A stretch of DNA of 64,000 bases from Pseudomonas arsenicoxydans (GTDB lineage Bacteria; Pseudomonadota; Gammaproteobacteria; Pseudomonadales; Pseudomonadaceae). This document shows, one piece after another, positions 8,875 through 18,955 of this stretch. Under the pieces are notes generated by a model, which saw nothing but the letters and a program-made list of their open reading frames with translations, was not told where the DNA came from and made no database searches. The translations under genes and the position numbers were made by a program. How positions within the stretch are numbered: position 1 is the first letter of the stretch; each line of letters begins with the position of its first letter. The stretch spans positions 2,551,001 to 2,615,000 of the forward strand of contig NZ_LT629705.1 of NCBI RefSeq assembly GCF_900103875.1. Reading direction: 5' to 3'.

Positions 8875-9267
8875 GTGGACGAGAAACAACGTTACGACGA
8901 AGGTCTGAAAGTCCGTCGCGCGGTTTTGGGCGATGCCCACGTCGACCGCAGTCTGAACGCCCTGACCGAGTTCAACTCGGAATTTCAGGAGATGATCACC
9001 CGCCACGCGTGGGGCGATATTTGGACCCGTCCGGGCCTGCCGCGCCACACCCGCAGCCTGATCACCATGGCCATGCTGATCGGCATGAACCGCAACGAAG
9101 AACTCAAACTGCACCTGCGCGCCGCCGCCAACAACGGCGTGACTCGCGGCGAGATCAAGGAAGTGATCATGCAGAGCGCGATCTACTGCGGGATTCCGGC
9201 GGCCAATGCAACATTCCACCTCGCGGAGTCGGTGTGGGATGAGTTGGGAGTCGAATCTCGGGAATGA
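8875..9267 (+). CDS. pcaC: 4-carboxymuconolactone decarboxylase
   Basis: Small (130 aa) decarboxylase that turns 4-carboxymuconolactone into the enol-lactone, the step before PcaD. The family pattern is clear: the N-terminal DEKQRYDEGLKVRRAVLG, then WGDIWTRPGLPRHTRSL, and the AhpD-like helical region ending IYCGIPAANATFH. Start is taken as GTG at 8875, ten bases after pcaD, because the protein then has the usual 130-aa length; the frame is open far upstream inside pcaD but that part is an overlap artefact. It is the last gene of the pca string; a REP pair follows. Confidence 0.93.
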   Translation: MDEKQRYDEGLKVRRAVLGDAHVDRSLNALTEFNSEFQEMITRHAWGDIWTRPGLPRHTRSLITMAMLIGMNRNEELKLHLRAAANNGVTRGEIKEVIMQSAIYCGIPAANATFHLAESVWDELGVESRE

Positions 9268-9318
9268 TCCTCGGGATGTATGTTGCCTGACGGGCCGCCT
9301 TCGTCGGAACGCCGCCCG

Positions 9319-9383
9319 GAGCAAGCCCGCTCCCACAAGTGACGCGTTCAACTGTGGGAGCGGGCTTGCCCGCGATGGCGGTG
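9319..9383. repeat. REP pair after pcaC
   Basis: GCAAGCCCGCTCCCACA (9321-9337) and its complement TGTGGGAGCGGGCTTGC (9353-9369), the second continuing into CCGCGATGGCGG. This is the common Pseudomonas REP sequence in inverted pairing. Confidence 0.85.
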
Positions 9384-9408
9384 GGTCTGCTTGCATCAGT
9401 CCTGTATT

Positions 9409-10224
9409 TCAAACCGTGGCGACAATGAAAATCCGCTTGAAAGGAAACAGCGTGCGCCCATCGGGCTCATGCGGGTAATGCGCATGCACCCGCATCATGA
9501 AGTGATAGATGAATCGCGCCTGTTCGTTATCCTCCAACGCTTGCATCACCGACCGCAGAGCCGACACCTTGATCCAGTCGTAGATCGGCGACTTGCCATC
9601 GACGACCTGTAGCTGTTCGGTCTCCCAGATATCCAGCGTGCGGGTGATGGGGGAGAGCAACCGATAGTAACTTTCCAGCGGCAGTAATGGGCGCGCAGCC
9701 AGGGTTTCGCATAACTGCGGCGTACCCAGCGGTTGGCCTCCCGGGCCGCCATCATCAAGGGTATCGAGCATCAGCTGATACCACATCGCATCTCGCCAGT
9801 CGGGCATGTGCGCCGCCAGACAACCGCCCGGATTGAGATAACCCAGCAGGCGCGGCAGCAGGTGTTCGTGGTCGTCGATGAAGTGCAGCACAGCGGCGGC
9901 AAAGAGCAGATCGGCGGGTTGCTCCGGTTGCCAGGTTTGTAAATCGCACTGCTTCCACTGCGCCTTGATCGGCAGGCAGCTGGCCGCCACAAGCATTTGC
10001 TTCGAACTGTCGATACCCATCAGTTGGGCTCGGGGCCAACGCTTGGAAAGTACTTGCGTGGCAATGCCCGTGCCGCAACCCAGGTCGTAGATGCGTTTGG
10101 GCTTGTCCAGGTCGACGCGGTCGAGTAGCTCGTTCACCGGTCGTTGTCGAAGTTTTGAGAATTGCTGGTAGGCCTTGGCGTCCCAGTCGGGTTTGGCGGG
10201 AGCTGTTTTGAGCGGAGTGATCAT
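9409..10224 (-). CDS. Class I SAM-dependent methyltransferase (trans-aconitate methyltransferase-like)
   Basis: Methyltransferase of 271 aa with motif I IYDLGCGTGIATQVL at about residues 44-58 and an acidic motif II end MGIDSSKQM, the Rossmann-type SAM-binding core. The region PDWRDAMWYQLMLDTLDDGG and the late RTLFPFKRIFIVATV ending resemble Tam (trans-aconitate 2-methyltransferase), and a shorter, more typical Tam is encoded at 57163-57933. The present protein is more diverged, so its substrate is open. It stands alone, convergent with pcaC across a REP pair and read away from the OprD gene spacing of ~190 bases. Class sure, substrate unsure. Confidence 0.75.
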   Translation of the reverse strand: MITPLKTAPAKPDWDAKAYQQFSKLRQRPVNELLDRVDLDKPKRIYDLGCGTGIATQVLSKRWPRAQLMGIDSSKQMLVAASCLPIKAQWKQCDLQTWQPEQPADLLFAAAVLHFIDDHEHLLPRLLGYLNPGGCLAAHMPDWRDAMWYQLMLDTLDDGGPGGQPLGTPQLCETLAARPLLPLESYYRLLSPITRTLDIWETEQLQVVDGKSPIYDWIKVSALRSVMQALEDNEQARFIYHFMMRVHAHYPHEPDGRTLFPFKRIFIVATV

Positions 10225-10416
10225 GAGGTGGTCCTCTGGTGATCAAGTGGTGTCTTCCGATGACAGCCTGGCTCAAGTCTTGCGGACCAACATCAACAGA
10301 TAACGGAAGCTAAGAAGGTTGAACATCACCTGAATCCTGTCAGGTTTTTTGACTTTAATTGAGGGTGGGTAAAGCGCCAGCCCATCTGACCAGCGGCTCC
10401 CACCCTCGATGGCTGT

Positions 10417-11676
10417 TTACAACAAGCTGATCGGATAGCTGACGATCAACCGATTCTCATCGAACTCGTTATTGCTGTAGTCGCGGCGCATGGTCGAGTT
10501 GCGCCATTTGACGTTCAGGTCCTTGAGCGCGCCGCTTTGTACGGTGTAGCCCAGTTCGCTTTCGCGGCCCCATTCCTTGCCGTCGGTGATGTTGCCGGTG
10601 TGCACGTTGTCGCCGCTGATGTAGCGGTTCATCAGGGTCAGGCCGGGAACACCGAGGGCGACGAAGTTGTAGTCATGTCGCACTTGCCAGGATTTTTCCC
10701 GGGCGTTGTCATAGCTGGAGTTGTAGCTGTCGTTGGCCAGGGTGCCGCCGCTGGTGCCGTTGACGCGCATCCAGGCGCTGTCGCCGGTGAGTTTTTGCAG
10801 GCCGACGTAAAAGGTGTTGCCGCCGTACTTGGCCGAGAACAGGCCATAAAAGGTTTTGTTGTCGAGGTCGCCGGCCCGGGCGCTGCCGTCGTCCTTGCCG
10901 TAGAAGAAGCCGAGGTTGGCGCCCAGGGTCCAGTCGCCCAGTGGCTGGCTGTGAATCAGGTTCACGAACTGCTGGCTGTAGATGTCCTTGAGTTCGGCGT
11001 TCCACAGACCGATCTGCGTGCGCTTGTCGTTGAACACGTACTCGCCGCCCTGGAAGTTGAAGCGGTCGGAGGTGAAGGAGGGTTTTCCGGTCATCGACAT
11101 GTCATTCATGCTGCTGTCGTCGCGCGGACTGTTGGCGCGGAACTGGCCGCCGTAAAGCGTCAGGCCGGTGATTTCCTTCGAGGTGATCTGGCCGCCACGG
11201 AAGGTTTGTGGCAGGGAACGGCCGTCGTCCGAGCGCAGGATCGGCAGCACTGGCATCCATTCACCGACTTTCACTTCGGTCTGCGACAGCTTGGCCTTGA
11301 ACGCCACGTTGGTGCGACCGAAGTTGTCGGCCGGGCGACCATCGTGGTCCAGCGGCAACAACTGCGTTCCACCGGTGCCTTTACCACCATCGAGTTTCAC
11401 CGAGTACAGGCCCAGCACATCCATGCCGAACCCGACGGTGCCTTGGGTGAACCCGGACTTGGCGTCGAGAATGAAGCTTTGTGTCCACTCTTCAGCCTTT
11501 CCTTGAGCCTTGGTCGGGTTGGTGAAATTGCGGTTGATGTAGAAGTTGCGCAGGTTCAGGTTGACCTTGGCGCCGTCGACAAACCCCGATTCCTCGGCCA
11601 TGACAGGCAGGGCAGCGCTGGCCAGGGCGATGGCGATCAGGCCGGGAAAATAATACTGCGCGGTGGAAGGTGTCAT
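10417..11676 (-). CDS. OprD-family outer membrane porin
   Basis: Outer-membrane beta-barrel of 419 aa. A signal peptide is visible (residues 1-27, ending PVMA before EESGFVDG), followed by the OprD hallmark start DGAKVNLNLRNFYINRNF, then alternating amphipathic strands and the typical KVGEWMPVLPILRSDDGRSLP and LYGGQFRANSPRD stretches. The C-terminus is YPISLL, ending in Leu rather than the more usual Phe. OprD-family channels take up basic amino acids or aromatic and other carboxylic acids. Being near the pca cluster suggests, but does not show, an aromatic acid substrate of the OpdK/OpdP type. A 336-base gap with a terminator lies upstream. Confidence 0.88.
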   Translation of the reverse strand: MTPSTAQYYFPGLIAIALASAALPVMAEESGFVDGAKVNLNLRNFYINRNFTNPTKAQGKAEEWTQSFILDAKSGFTQGTVGFGMDVLGLYSVKLDGGKGTGGTQLLPLDHDGRPADNFGRTNVAFKAKLSQTEVKVGEWMPVLPILRSDDGRSLPQTFRGGQITSKEITGLTLYGGQFRANSPRDDSSMNDMSMTGKPSFTSDRFNFQGGEYVFNDKRTQIGLWNAELKDIYSQQFVNLIHSQPLGDWTLGANLGFFYGKDDGSARAGDLDNKTFYGLFSAKYGGNTFYVGLQKLTGDSAWMRVNGTSGGTLANDSYNSSYDNAREKSWQVRHDYNFVALGVPGLTLMNRYISGDNVHTGNITDGKEWGRESELGYTVQSGALKDLNVKWRNSTMRRDYSNNEFDENRLIVSYPISLL

Positions 11677-12012
11677 GGGGCGGTCTCTCTAATTTTTAGG
11701 GATGAAACGGGGCGCTGCCGCAACGGCGAGGTTGCAGACAAAGGATTCGTAATTGTCAAAATCGGAACGGATCAGCCGGACAGGGCAGGGCGCGGGGACA
11801 TGGAGTCGAACCTGATGTTATTGGTCTTGTGGGGGCAGATGTTGAGGGGAATGAACCAGGTAGTTCAATTGGCAAAAGTAGGTTTTGGGCGATTATCGAA
11901 CGTAAGATTGAATTGGATTTTGTGGTGTTTGTGCGGGCCGGTGTCGGCACTGCATCTTTCCCGCAGACAACAAAAAGCCCACCAATAGGTGGGCTTCGTG
12001 TTTACAGCGCTA
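11677..12012. other. 336-base gap between the porin start and the end of ttgC
   Basis: It should hold the porin promoter (reading leftward) and, at its right end, the terminator of the efflux operon (11975-11996). The rest is somewhat AT-richer than the flanks. No convincing small gene was seen. Confidence 0.5.
11975..11996 (-). terminator. Rho-independent terminator of ttgABC
   Basis: On the - strand, AAGCCCACC-TATT-GGTGGGCTT is followed by a T-rich tract (TTTG). Nine-base perfect stem, located 16 bases after the ttgC stop. Confidence 0.85.
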
Positions 12013-13473
12013 TCAGAACAACTTCATCTTCGGCGCGTCTTCTTTGAGCGGTTCGACTTTCGCCGTCTGCTCATTCCAGCCACCGCCCAAGGCCTTGTAC
12101 AGATTGACCGCACTGGCCAACTGCGCCAGGCGATCAGTGATCAGTACTTGTTGCGCGTTGAACAGCTGACGCTGGGCGTCGAGGAAAGTCAGGTTGCTGT
12201 CGACACCAATGCGGTAACGACGCTCGGCCAGACGGTAGTAGTCCTGGTTGGCGGTGACGTTGTCACGCTGCGCCTGCAACTGGTCGGTGTAGGTCTGGCG
12301 GGCGGCCAGGCCGTCGGCGACTTCCTGGAAGGCCGTTTGAATGGATTTCTCGTAGTTCGCCACGCCGATGTCTTTCTGGATTTTCGAGTAATCCAGGCTG
12401 GCGCTCAGGCTGCCGGCGTTGAAGATCGGCAGGTTGATCTGCGGCGAAAACAGCCAGGTGCCCGAACCGCCCTTGAACAGACCGGACAAGTCCGGGCTCA
12501 GGGTGCCGGCGTTGGCCGTCAGGCTGATGCTCGGGAAGAACGCAGCCCGTGCCGCACCGATGTTGGCGTTGGCAGCTTTCAGGTTGTATTCGGCCTGGAG
12601 GATGTCCGGACGACGTTGCAGCAAGTCCGATGGCAGACCGGCGGGCACGTCACTCAGCAAATCGTCAGACAGCGGTTTGGCGGCTTGCAGGTTGGCCGGG
12701 ATGCCGGTGCCGAGCAGCAGCACCAGGCTGTTTTCATCCTGAGCGACCTGGCGGGTGTACTTCGCCAGTTGAACCCGGGCGGTTTCCACCGAGGTGCGTG
12801 ACTGGGCCAGGTCCAGCGCCGAGGCGACACCGACCTCGTTGCTGCGCGCGGTGAGCTTGTAGCTCTGCTCGAACGCACCGAGGGTGTCCTGGGTCAGCTT
12901 CAGCAGCTCTTTGTCGGCCTGCCAGGCCAGGTAAGCGTTGGCCACGCTGGCCACCAGACTGATCTGCGTACTGCGACGACCTTCTTCGGTCGCGAAGTAC
13001 TTCTGCAGCGCTTCTTCGCTGAGGCTGCGAACCCGACCGAACATGTCGAGTTCATACGCGCTGATACCCACGGTGGCCGAGTAGGAACTGCTGATCCCCG
13101 CTTCGCCAGTCTGCGAGGCCCGTGCCGGAACGCGCTGACGGCTGCCGGTGCCATTGGCCGAAACGGCCGGGTACAGGTCGGCACGCTGGATGCGGTATTG
13201 AGCCGCGAACGCATCGATGTTCAGGGCCGCGACGCGCAGGTCACGGTTGTTTTCCAGGGCGACCTGGATCAGCTGTTGCAGCGCCGGGTCATGGAAAAAC
13301 TGCTTCCAGCCTTGTTCGGCGGCGGCCTGGGCAGGCGCCTGGGCCGGCGAGTACGCCGGACCTTGCGGGTATTGCGCGGCCACCGGTGCTGCGGGCTGCT
13401 GATAGTCAGGAATCAGCGAGCAGCCGCCGAGCACGAACGCGGCGACGGCTAGGGAGAGTAGCGACTTGCTCAT
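12013..13473 (-). CDS. ttgC: Outer membrane efflux channel, OprM/TtgC type
   Basis: Outer-membrane factor of 486 aa, the exit duct of a tripartite RND pump. The signal peptide ends in a lipobox (LGGC, Cys18), so the mature protein is a lipoprotein, as in OprM. Two outer-membrane-efflux repeats with long alpha-helical hairpins fill the remainder (for example [28 protein letters not shown] split over two motifs). The start ATG overlaps the ttgB stop by four bases (ATGA). It completes the operon ttgA-ttgB-ttgC and is followed by a clear terminator. In P. fluorescens the same set has also been named emhABC. Confidence 0.93.
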   Translation of the reverse strand: MSKSLLSLAVAAFVLGGCSLIPDYQQPAAPVAAQYPQGPAYSPAQAPAQAAAEQGWKQFFHDPALQQLIQVALENNRDLRVAALNIDAFAAQYRIQRADLYPAVSANGTGSRQRVPARASQTGEAGISSSYSATVGISAYELDMFGRVRSLSEEALQKYFATEEGRRSTQISLVASVANAYLAWQADKELLKLTQDTLGAFEQSYKLTARSNEVGVASALDLAQSRTSVETARVQLAKYTRQVAQDENSLVLLLGTGIPANLQAAKPLSDDLLSDVPAGLPSDLLQRRPDILQAEYNLKAANANIGAARAAFFPSISLTANAGTLSPDLSGLFKGGSGTWLFSPQINLPIFNAGSLSASLDYSKIQKDIGVANYEKSIQTAFQEVADGLAARQTYTDQLQAQRDNVTANQDYYRLAERRYRIGVDSNLTFLDAQRQLFNAQQVLITDRLAQLASAVNLYKALGGGWNEQTAKVEPLKEDAPKMKLF

Positions 13474-16400
13474 TGGCCAGCCTCTTTAGAAGGTTCAATA
13501 GCATCATCCTGGTCGGCGATTTTGCGCTGGCCCATGGACGACACGGTGACGAAGAACAGCGGGACCCAGAAGATCGCCAGAATCGTGGCGGTGAGCATAC
13601 CGCCAATTACTCCGGTACCGATCGCATGTTGGCTACCCGAGCCTGCGCCTGTGGAGATTGCCAGGGGCACCACACCAAGAACGAACGCGAGCGATGTCAT
13701 GATGATCGGTCGCAAACGCATGCGGCAGGCTTCGATCGCCGCATCGCGCAGGCTGCGCCCCTGTTCATGCAGCTCCTTGGCAAATTCGACAATCAGAATG
13801 GCGTTTTTCGCCGCCAGACCGATAGTCGTCAACAGGCCCACCTGGAAGTACACATCGTTAGACAGACCCCGCAGGCTGGTGGCCATCAGCGCACCGATGA
13901 TCCCCAGCGGTACGACCAACATCACCGCGATCGGAATCGACCAGCTTTCATACAGCGCCGCCAGACACAGGAACACCATCAGCAGCGATAGCGCATACAA
14001 CGCTGGCGCTTGCGAACCGGACAGGCGTTCCTCGTATGACAGACCCGTCCAGGAAATACCGACACCGGCCGGCAGTTTCTGGGCGATGGCTTCGACTTCG
14101 GCCATCGCTTCACCGGTGGAGTAGCCAGGAGCCGGGGCACCGAGGATTTCCATCGCCTCTACGCCGTTGTAACGGGCCAGTTTCGGCGAACCGTAGATCC
14201 ATTCACCCTTGGCGAAGGCGGTGAACGGCACCATCGCGCCGTCGCGATTGCGCACGTACCACTTTTTCAGGTCTTCAGGGCTCATGCGCGCACCTGGCTG
14301 GCCTTGCACGTAAACCTTCTTCACCCGACCACGGTCGATGAAGTCGTTCACATAGCTACTGCCCAGGGCAATCGACAGGGTGTTGTTGATGTCGGCGATG
14401 GTAATGCCCAGCGCACTGGCCTTCTCGTCGTCGATTTCCAGCTGGTATTGCGGCTCGTCGTTCAGACCGTTCGGGCGCACTTGCGACAGCACTTTGCTCT
14501 GTGCCGCCATGCCGAGGAACTGGTTGCGGGCCGCCATCAGTTTTTCGTGGCCGATACCGGCGCGGTCCTGCAGGAACACGTCGAAACCGGTGGCGTTACC
14601 CAGTTCCAATACCGCCGGGGGCGCGAATGCAAACACCATGGCGTCCCGGAAGGTGAAGAAGTGCTGCTGGGCGCGGGCCGCAACCTTGAACACGTTGTTG
14701 TCGGCGTTACGCTCGTCCCACGGACGCATCATGATGAACGCCATGCCCGAACTCTGGCCGCGGCCGGCGAAGTTGAAGCCGGTCACGGTAAACACCGAGT
14801 TCACCGCATCGCCTTCACCGCCATCCTTGCTTGGACGCAGCAGGAATTCACGCATCTGGTCCACGACCACCTGGGTACGCTGGGCCGTCGAACCGGCCGG
14901 GGTCTGCACTTGAGCGAACAGTACGCCCTGGTCTTCTTCCGGCAGGAACGCCGTTGGAATACGGGTGAACAGCCAGATCATGCCGACCAGGATGAGCAGG
15001 TACGCCAGCAGGTACGGAACCTTGTGCGCAAGCATGTTGCCCACGCCACGTTCGTAGCTGCGTACGCTACGGTCGAAGTTGCGGTTGAACCAGCCGAAAA
15101 AGCCGCGCTTCGGTACGCCGTGTTCACCTTTGGGAATGGCCTTGAGCATGGTGGCGCAAAGTGCCGGGGTGAAGATCAACGCGACCATCACAGACAGCGC
15201 CATGGCCGAAACGATGGTGATCGAGAACTGCTTGTAGATCACCCCGGTGGAACCGCTGAAGAACGCCATCGGCAGCAATACTGCCGACAACACCAGGGCG
15301 ATACCGACCAGTGCGCCCTGGATCTGCCCCATGGATTTCTTGGTGGCCTCCTTGGGTGACAGGCCTTCTTCGCTCATGACCCGTTCGACGTTTTCCACCA
15401 CGACGATGGCATCGTCCACCAGCAAGCCGATGGCCAACACCATGCCGAACATGGTCAAGGTGTTGATGCTGAAGCCGAACGCCGCGAGGATCCCGAACGT
15501 ACCGAGCAATACCACTGGCACGGTCATCGTGGTGATGACCGTGGCACGGAAGTTTTGCAGGAACAGGAACATCACCAGGAACACCAGCACGATCGCTTCG
15601 ACCAGGGTTTCAACCACACCCTTGATCGACTCGGTCACCACCGGCGTGGTGTCGTACGGGAACACCACTTCCATCCCTTGCGGGAAGAACGGCTTGAGGC
15701 TGTCGATGGTCTTGCGCAAAGCTTTTGCGGTGTCGAGGGCGTTGGCACCGTTGGCCAGTTTCACTGCGAGACCGGAAGCCGGGGCGCCGTTGAACTGGGC
15801 GTTGATGCTGTAGTTCTCGCCACCCAGACCGACGTCGGCGACATCTTTCAAACGAACCTGGGAACCGTCCTTGTTGACCTTGAGCAGGATTTTGTTGAAT
15901 TGCTCAGCGGTCTGCAGACGGGTCTTGCCGATGATCGTCGCGTTCAGCTGTGTGTCGGGCATGGCCGGCAGGCCGCCGAGCTGGCCGGACGAGATCTGCA
16001 CGTTCTGTGCGGCGATGGCAGTCTTGACGTCTATCGGGGTCAGGCTGAAGTTGTTCAGCTTGGCCGGGTCGAGCCAGATACGCATGGCGTATTGCGAGCC
16101 GAACACCTGGAAGTCGCCCACGCCGGCTGTCCGCGAAATCGGGTCCTGCATGTTGGACACGATGTAGTTGGACAGGTCGTCCTTGGTCATGCTGCCGTCA
16201 CGCGAGACCACGCCGATCACCAGCAGGAAGTTCTTCACAGCCTTGGTGACGCGGATACCTTGTTGCTGCACTTCTTGCGGCAGCAGCGGGGTGGCCAGGT
16301 TCAGTTTGTTCTGGACCTGAACCTGCGCGGTGTCGGAGTTGGTGCCTTGCTCGAAGGTCGCAGTGATCGTCATGGTGCCGTCGGAGTTACTTTCCGAAGA

Positions 16401-16634
16401 GACATAACGCAGATTGTCGATACCGTTGAGCTGCTGCTCGATTACCTGAACCACGGTGTCCTGCACGGTTTGTGCGGAAGCGCCCGGGTAGGCCACGGAG
16501 ATGGCAATCGCCGGAGGCGCAATGCTCGGGTATTGGTTGATCGGCAGTTTGAGGATCGATAGTGCCCCGACCAGCATGATCACCAGGGCGATTACCCAGG
16601 CGAAAATCGGACGGTCGATAAAAAATTTCGACAT
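13470..16634 (-). CDS. ttgB: RND inner-membrane multidrug pump, MexB/TtgB type
   Basis: Proton-driven hydrophobe/amphiphile efflux pump of 1054 aa in the inner membrane. It begins [20 protein letters not shown], as HAE1-family pumps do. The proton-relay pair Asp407-Asp408 is in [16 protein letters not shown], exactly the MexB/AcrB numbering. The sequence is full length with the two large periplasmic loops and 12 expected membrane segments, and no frameshift. It exports antibiotics, solvents and aromatic compounds in the TtgABC/EmhABC/MexAB-OprM group. ttgA ends three bases before it; ttgC overlaps its end. Confidence 0.95.
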   Translation of the reverse strand: MSKFFIDRPIFAWVIALVIMLVGALSILKLPINQYPSIAPPAIAISVAYPGASAQTVQDTVVQVIEQQLNGIDNLRYVSSESNSDGTMTITATFEQGTNSDTAQVQVQNKLNLATPLLPQEVQQQGIRVTKAVKNFLLVIGVVSRDGSMTKDDLSNYIVSNMQDPISRTAGVGDFQVFGSQYAMRIWLDPAKLNNFSLTPIDVKTAIAAQNVQISSGQLGGLPAMPDTQLNATIIGKTRLQTAEQFNKILLKVNKDGSQVRLKDVADVGLGGENYSINAQFNGAPASGLAVKLANGANALDTAKALRKTIDSLKPFFPQGMEVVFPYDTTPVVTESIKGVVETLVEAIVLVFLVMFLFLQNFRATVITTMTVPVVLLGTFGILAAFGFSINTLTMFGMVLAIGLLVDDAIVVVENVERVMSEEGLSPKEATKKSMGQIQGALVGIALVLSAVLLPMAFFSGSTGVIYKQFSITIVSAMALSVMVALIFTPALCATMLKAIPKGEHGVPKRGFFGWFNRNFDRSVRSYERGVGNMLAHKVPYLLAYLLILVGMIWLFTRIPTAFLPEEDQGVLFAQVQTPAGSTAQRTQVVVDQMREFLLRPSKDGGEGDAVNSVFTVTGFNFAGRGQSSGMAFIMMRPWDERNADNNVFKVAARAQQHFFTFRDAMVFAFAPPAVLELGNATGFDVFLQDRAGIGHEKLMAARNQFLGMAAQSKVLSQVRPNGLNDEPQYQLEIDDEKASALGITIADINNTLSIALGSSYVNDFIDRGRVKKVYVQGQPGARMSPEDLKKWYVRNRDGAMVPFTAFAKGEWIYGSPKLARYNGVEAMEILGAPAPGYSTGEAMAEVEAIAQKLPAGVGISWTGLSYEERLSGSQAPALYALSLLMVFLCLAALYESWSIPIAVMLVVPLGIIGALMATSLRGLSNDVYFQVGLLTTIGLAAKNAILIVEFAKELHEQGRSLRDAAIEACRMRLRPIIMTSLAFVLGVVPLAISTGAGSGSQHAIGTGVIGGMLTATILAIFWVPLFFVTVSSMGQRKIADQDDAIEPSKEAGQ

Positions 16635-16637
16635 GGT

Positions 16638-17795
16638 TTACTCCCCTTTGCCGCTGGAAGCCTTATCAGCTGCCTGTGCGGGGGCCGGGTTCTTTGCGCC
16701 AACGTTAGTCGCTTCACTGGCTTTGACTTCGACGCCAGGTTTGACGTATTGCAATCCTTCGGTGATCAGGCGATCGCCAGCTTTCAGGCCATCCTCGATC
16801 AGCCATTGGTTGCCGACGGTGCGACTGGCCTTGAGCTGACGCAATTCGACCTTGTTGTCCGCACCGACGACCAGTGCCGTCGGCGAGCCTTTGAGGTCAC
16901 GCGTCACGCCTTGTTGTGGGGCCAGGATCGCAGCGCTGTTCACACCGGACTGCAACTGGGCGTGAACGAACATGCCTGGCAGCAAGGTGTGATCAGGGTT
17001 GGGGAACACGGCTCGCAGCGTTACCGACCCCGTGGTCTGGTCAACCGAGACTTCGGAGAACTCGAGCTTGCCTTCCTGCTTGTACAGGCTGCCATCTTCG
17101 AGGGTCAGCTTGACGGCGGCGGCGGTGTCGCCGGCCTTTTGCAGACGACCGCTTTCCAGTTCGCGGCGCAGCTCAAGCAGCTCGACGGACGATTGGGTGA
17201 CGTCGACGTAGATCGGGTCCAGTTGCTGGATCACGGCCATCGGATCGACCTGGCCGCTGGTGACCAGCGCGCCTTCGGTCACGTTCGAGCGGCCGATGCG
17301 GCCGGAGATCGGTGCGTAAACCTTGGTGTAGCGCACATTGATCTGCGCGGTTTGCAACGCGGCTTCCGATTGCATGCGGTTGGCGACGGCCGTGTCGTAT
17401 TCCTGACGGCTGACGGCCTGCTCGTTGACCAGCATCTTGTAGCGATCGGAGATCGACTTGGTCTGTTGCAGGTTGGCTTCGGCGCTTTTCAGGGTGGCTT
17501 CATAAACGGCCGGATCGATCTGATACAGCTGCTGGCCGGCCTTGACGTCGCCGCCTTCCTTGAACAGACGTTTGAGAATGATTCCGTTGACCTGAGGGCG
17601 GACTTCGGCAATGCGGAACGCACTGGTGCGGCCTGGAAGCTCGGACGTCAGGGTAAACGCTTGGGGTTGCAGGGTAACTACGCCGACCTGAGGTGGTGGG
17701 GCGGCTTGTGCCGTCTCTTCCTTTTTGCAGCCGCTGAGCAGCGATGCCAGGGCGAGGGCAGTGACCAGAGCGGTAACAGCTGGCTTGAATTGCAT
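16638..17795 (-). CDS. ttgA: RND periplasmic adaptor (membrane fusion protein), MexA/TtgA type
   Basis: Adaptor of 385 aa that bridges pump and outer channel. Signal peptide with lipobox LLSGC (Cys23) makes it an inner-membrane-anchored lipoprotein. The order lipoyl half (PGRTSAFRIAEVRPQVNGI), long coiled-coil hairpin (about residues 95-165), second lipoyl half (VYAPISGRIGRSNV) and beta-barrel domain is visible. It is the first gene of the operon, divergent from ttgR, with 265 bases between them that carry the operator. Confidence 0.94.
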   Translation of the reverse strand: MQFKPAVTALVTALALASLLSGCKKEETAQAAPPPQVGVVTLQPQAFTLTSELPGRTSAFRIAEVRPQVNGIILKRLFKEGGDVKAGQQLYQIDPAVYEATLKSAEANLQQTKSISDRYKMLVNEQAVSRQEYDTAVANRMQSEAALQTAQINVRYTKVYAPISGRIGRSNVTEGALVTSGQVDPMAVIQQLDPIYVDVTQSSVELLELRRELESGRLQKAGDTAAAVKLTLEDGSLYKQEGKLEFSEVSVDQTTGSVTLRAVFPNPDHTLLPGMFVHAQLQSGVNSAAILAPQQGVTRDLKGSPTALVVGADNKVELRQLKASRTVGNQWLIEDGLKAGDRLITEGLQYVKPGVEVKASEATNVGAKNPAPAQAADKASSGKGE

Positions 17796-17891
17796 GAAGA
17801 TCCTCGGGTCAGGCGCGCTAGAAACGCACGAGAAAGGTGGAAGGTTAAAAAATAGGTGCCGGGTGGATAAGTAGCTTGCTAAGGAATATAC

Positions 17892-17913
17892 TTACGTTCA
17901 TGGTTGTTTGTAA
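17892..17913. promoter_or_regulatory. TtgR operator and divergent ttgR/ttgA promoter region
   Basis: The imperfect palindrome runs from TTAC at 17892 to GTAA at 17913 with core GTTCATGGTTGTTTG. It closely follows the pseudo-palindromic TtgR operator I recall from P. putida. On the - strand a TTTACA (17910-17915) and TATATT (17885-17890) frame it as possible -35/-10 boxes of ttgA, so bound repressor would cover the promoter. Confidence 0.7.
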
Positions 17914-18060
17914 ATACCTTGGCTGCGTACCCACTCCGTTACAAAAGCCGTTCAAAGGTTGGAATTGCATGCCGGGGACGATGCCCAAGAGCGCTCGCCC
18001 CACTTTTATTCAGCGGATATCCGGTCATCGCCGAAGCATCCTGATTGAGGTTTTACTGCC

Positions 18061-18693
18061 ATGGTCCGTCGTACCAAAGAGGAAGCTCAAGAAACCCGCA
18101 GCCAGATACTCGAAGCGGCAGAAAAAGCCTTTTTTGAAAGGGGCGTGGCGCGCACGACGTTGGCGGACATCGCGACCCTGGCCGGCGTGACCCGCGGCGC
18201 CATCTACTGGCATTTCAGTAACAAGGCCGATCTGGTGCAAGCAATGCTGGACACCTTGCAAGAACCGCTGGATGAGATGGCCCGGGCCAGTGAAAGCGAA
18301 GATGAGCTCGATCCACTGGGCTGCATGCGCAAGCTGCTGATTCATTTGTTTCATCAAGTTGCACTGGACCCGAAAACCCGACGCATTAATGAGATTTTGT
18401 ATCATAAGTGCGAATTCACCGATGAAATGTGCGACCTGCGTCAACAGCGCCGAGCGGTCAGCCTCGATTGCAATGTGCGAATCGCCCTGGCCCTGAGTAA
18501 TGCGGTGAATCGCGGGCAAATGCCCGAGGACCTCGACACGGCCCGCGCGGCGATCAGCCTGCACGCCTACATCGATGGCCTGCTGTATCAGTGGCTATTG
18601 GCGCCGGACAGTTTTCTACTGCACACCGACGCCGAACGGTGGATCGATGCAGGGTTGGACATGCTGCGCTTGAGCAGTAGCCTGCGCAAATGA
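18061..18693 (+). CDS. ttgR: TetR-family repressor TtgR
   Basis: Repressor of 210 aa, the same length as P. putida TtgR and with a near-identical plan as I remember it: start [16 protein letters not shown], helix-turn-helix [20 protein letters not shown] (residues ~32-51), then [37 protein letters not shown] and the end LDMLRLS. TtgR binds drugs and flavonoid-like compounds in its C-terminal pocket and then leaves the ttgR/ttgABC operator. It faces away from ttgA over that operator. AcrR, NalC or MexR-type regulators are less likely. Confidence 0.93.
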   Translation: MVRRTKEEAQETRSQILEAAEKAFFERGVARTTLADIATLAGVTRGAIYWHFSNKADLVQAMLDTLQEPLDEMARASESEDELDPLGCMRKLLIHLFHQVALDPKTRRINEILYHKCEFTDEMCDLRQQRRAVSLDCNVRIALALSNAVNRGQMPEDLDTARAAISLHAYIDGLLYQWLLAPDSFLLHTDAERWIDAGLDMLRLSSSLRK

Positions 18694-18955
18694 AACAAAA
18701 TGCGTAATTGGATCCGGTCCTGTCAACAAAATAAGGCAGGCCTGCCCCCCCATCAGAGCGCGCGTCTTTTCAATGGGGTGCTTTTATATACGCACACTCG
18801 CCAGGTTGAAAGGTAGCGAGCTACGTAATTTGTACTGATTTTGTGACGCGGTTATGAATCGGCTGAAACGTGTAACCGACTCAGTCGCAGGGAGGTCAGC
18901 CCTCGCTGCACTTCCTGGCTGAGTCAGTGTTTACTGGTCTGGTTGTTCGCAACCG

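Noticed and set aside
10328..10350. ACCTGA-ATCCTG-TCAGGT followed by TTTTTT, terminator-like on the + strand
   Set aside because: There is no + strand gene directly upstream; the 6-base stem with 6-base loop is weak.
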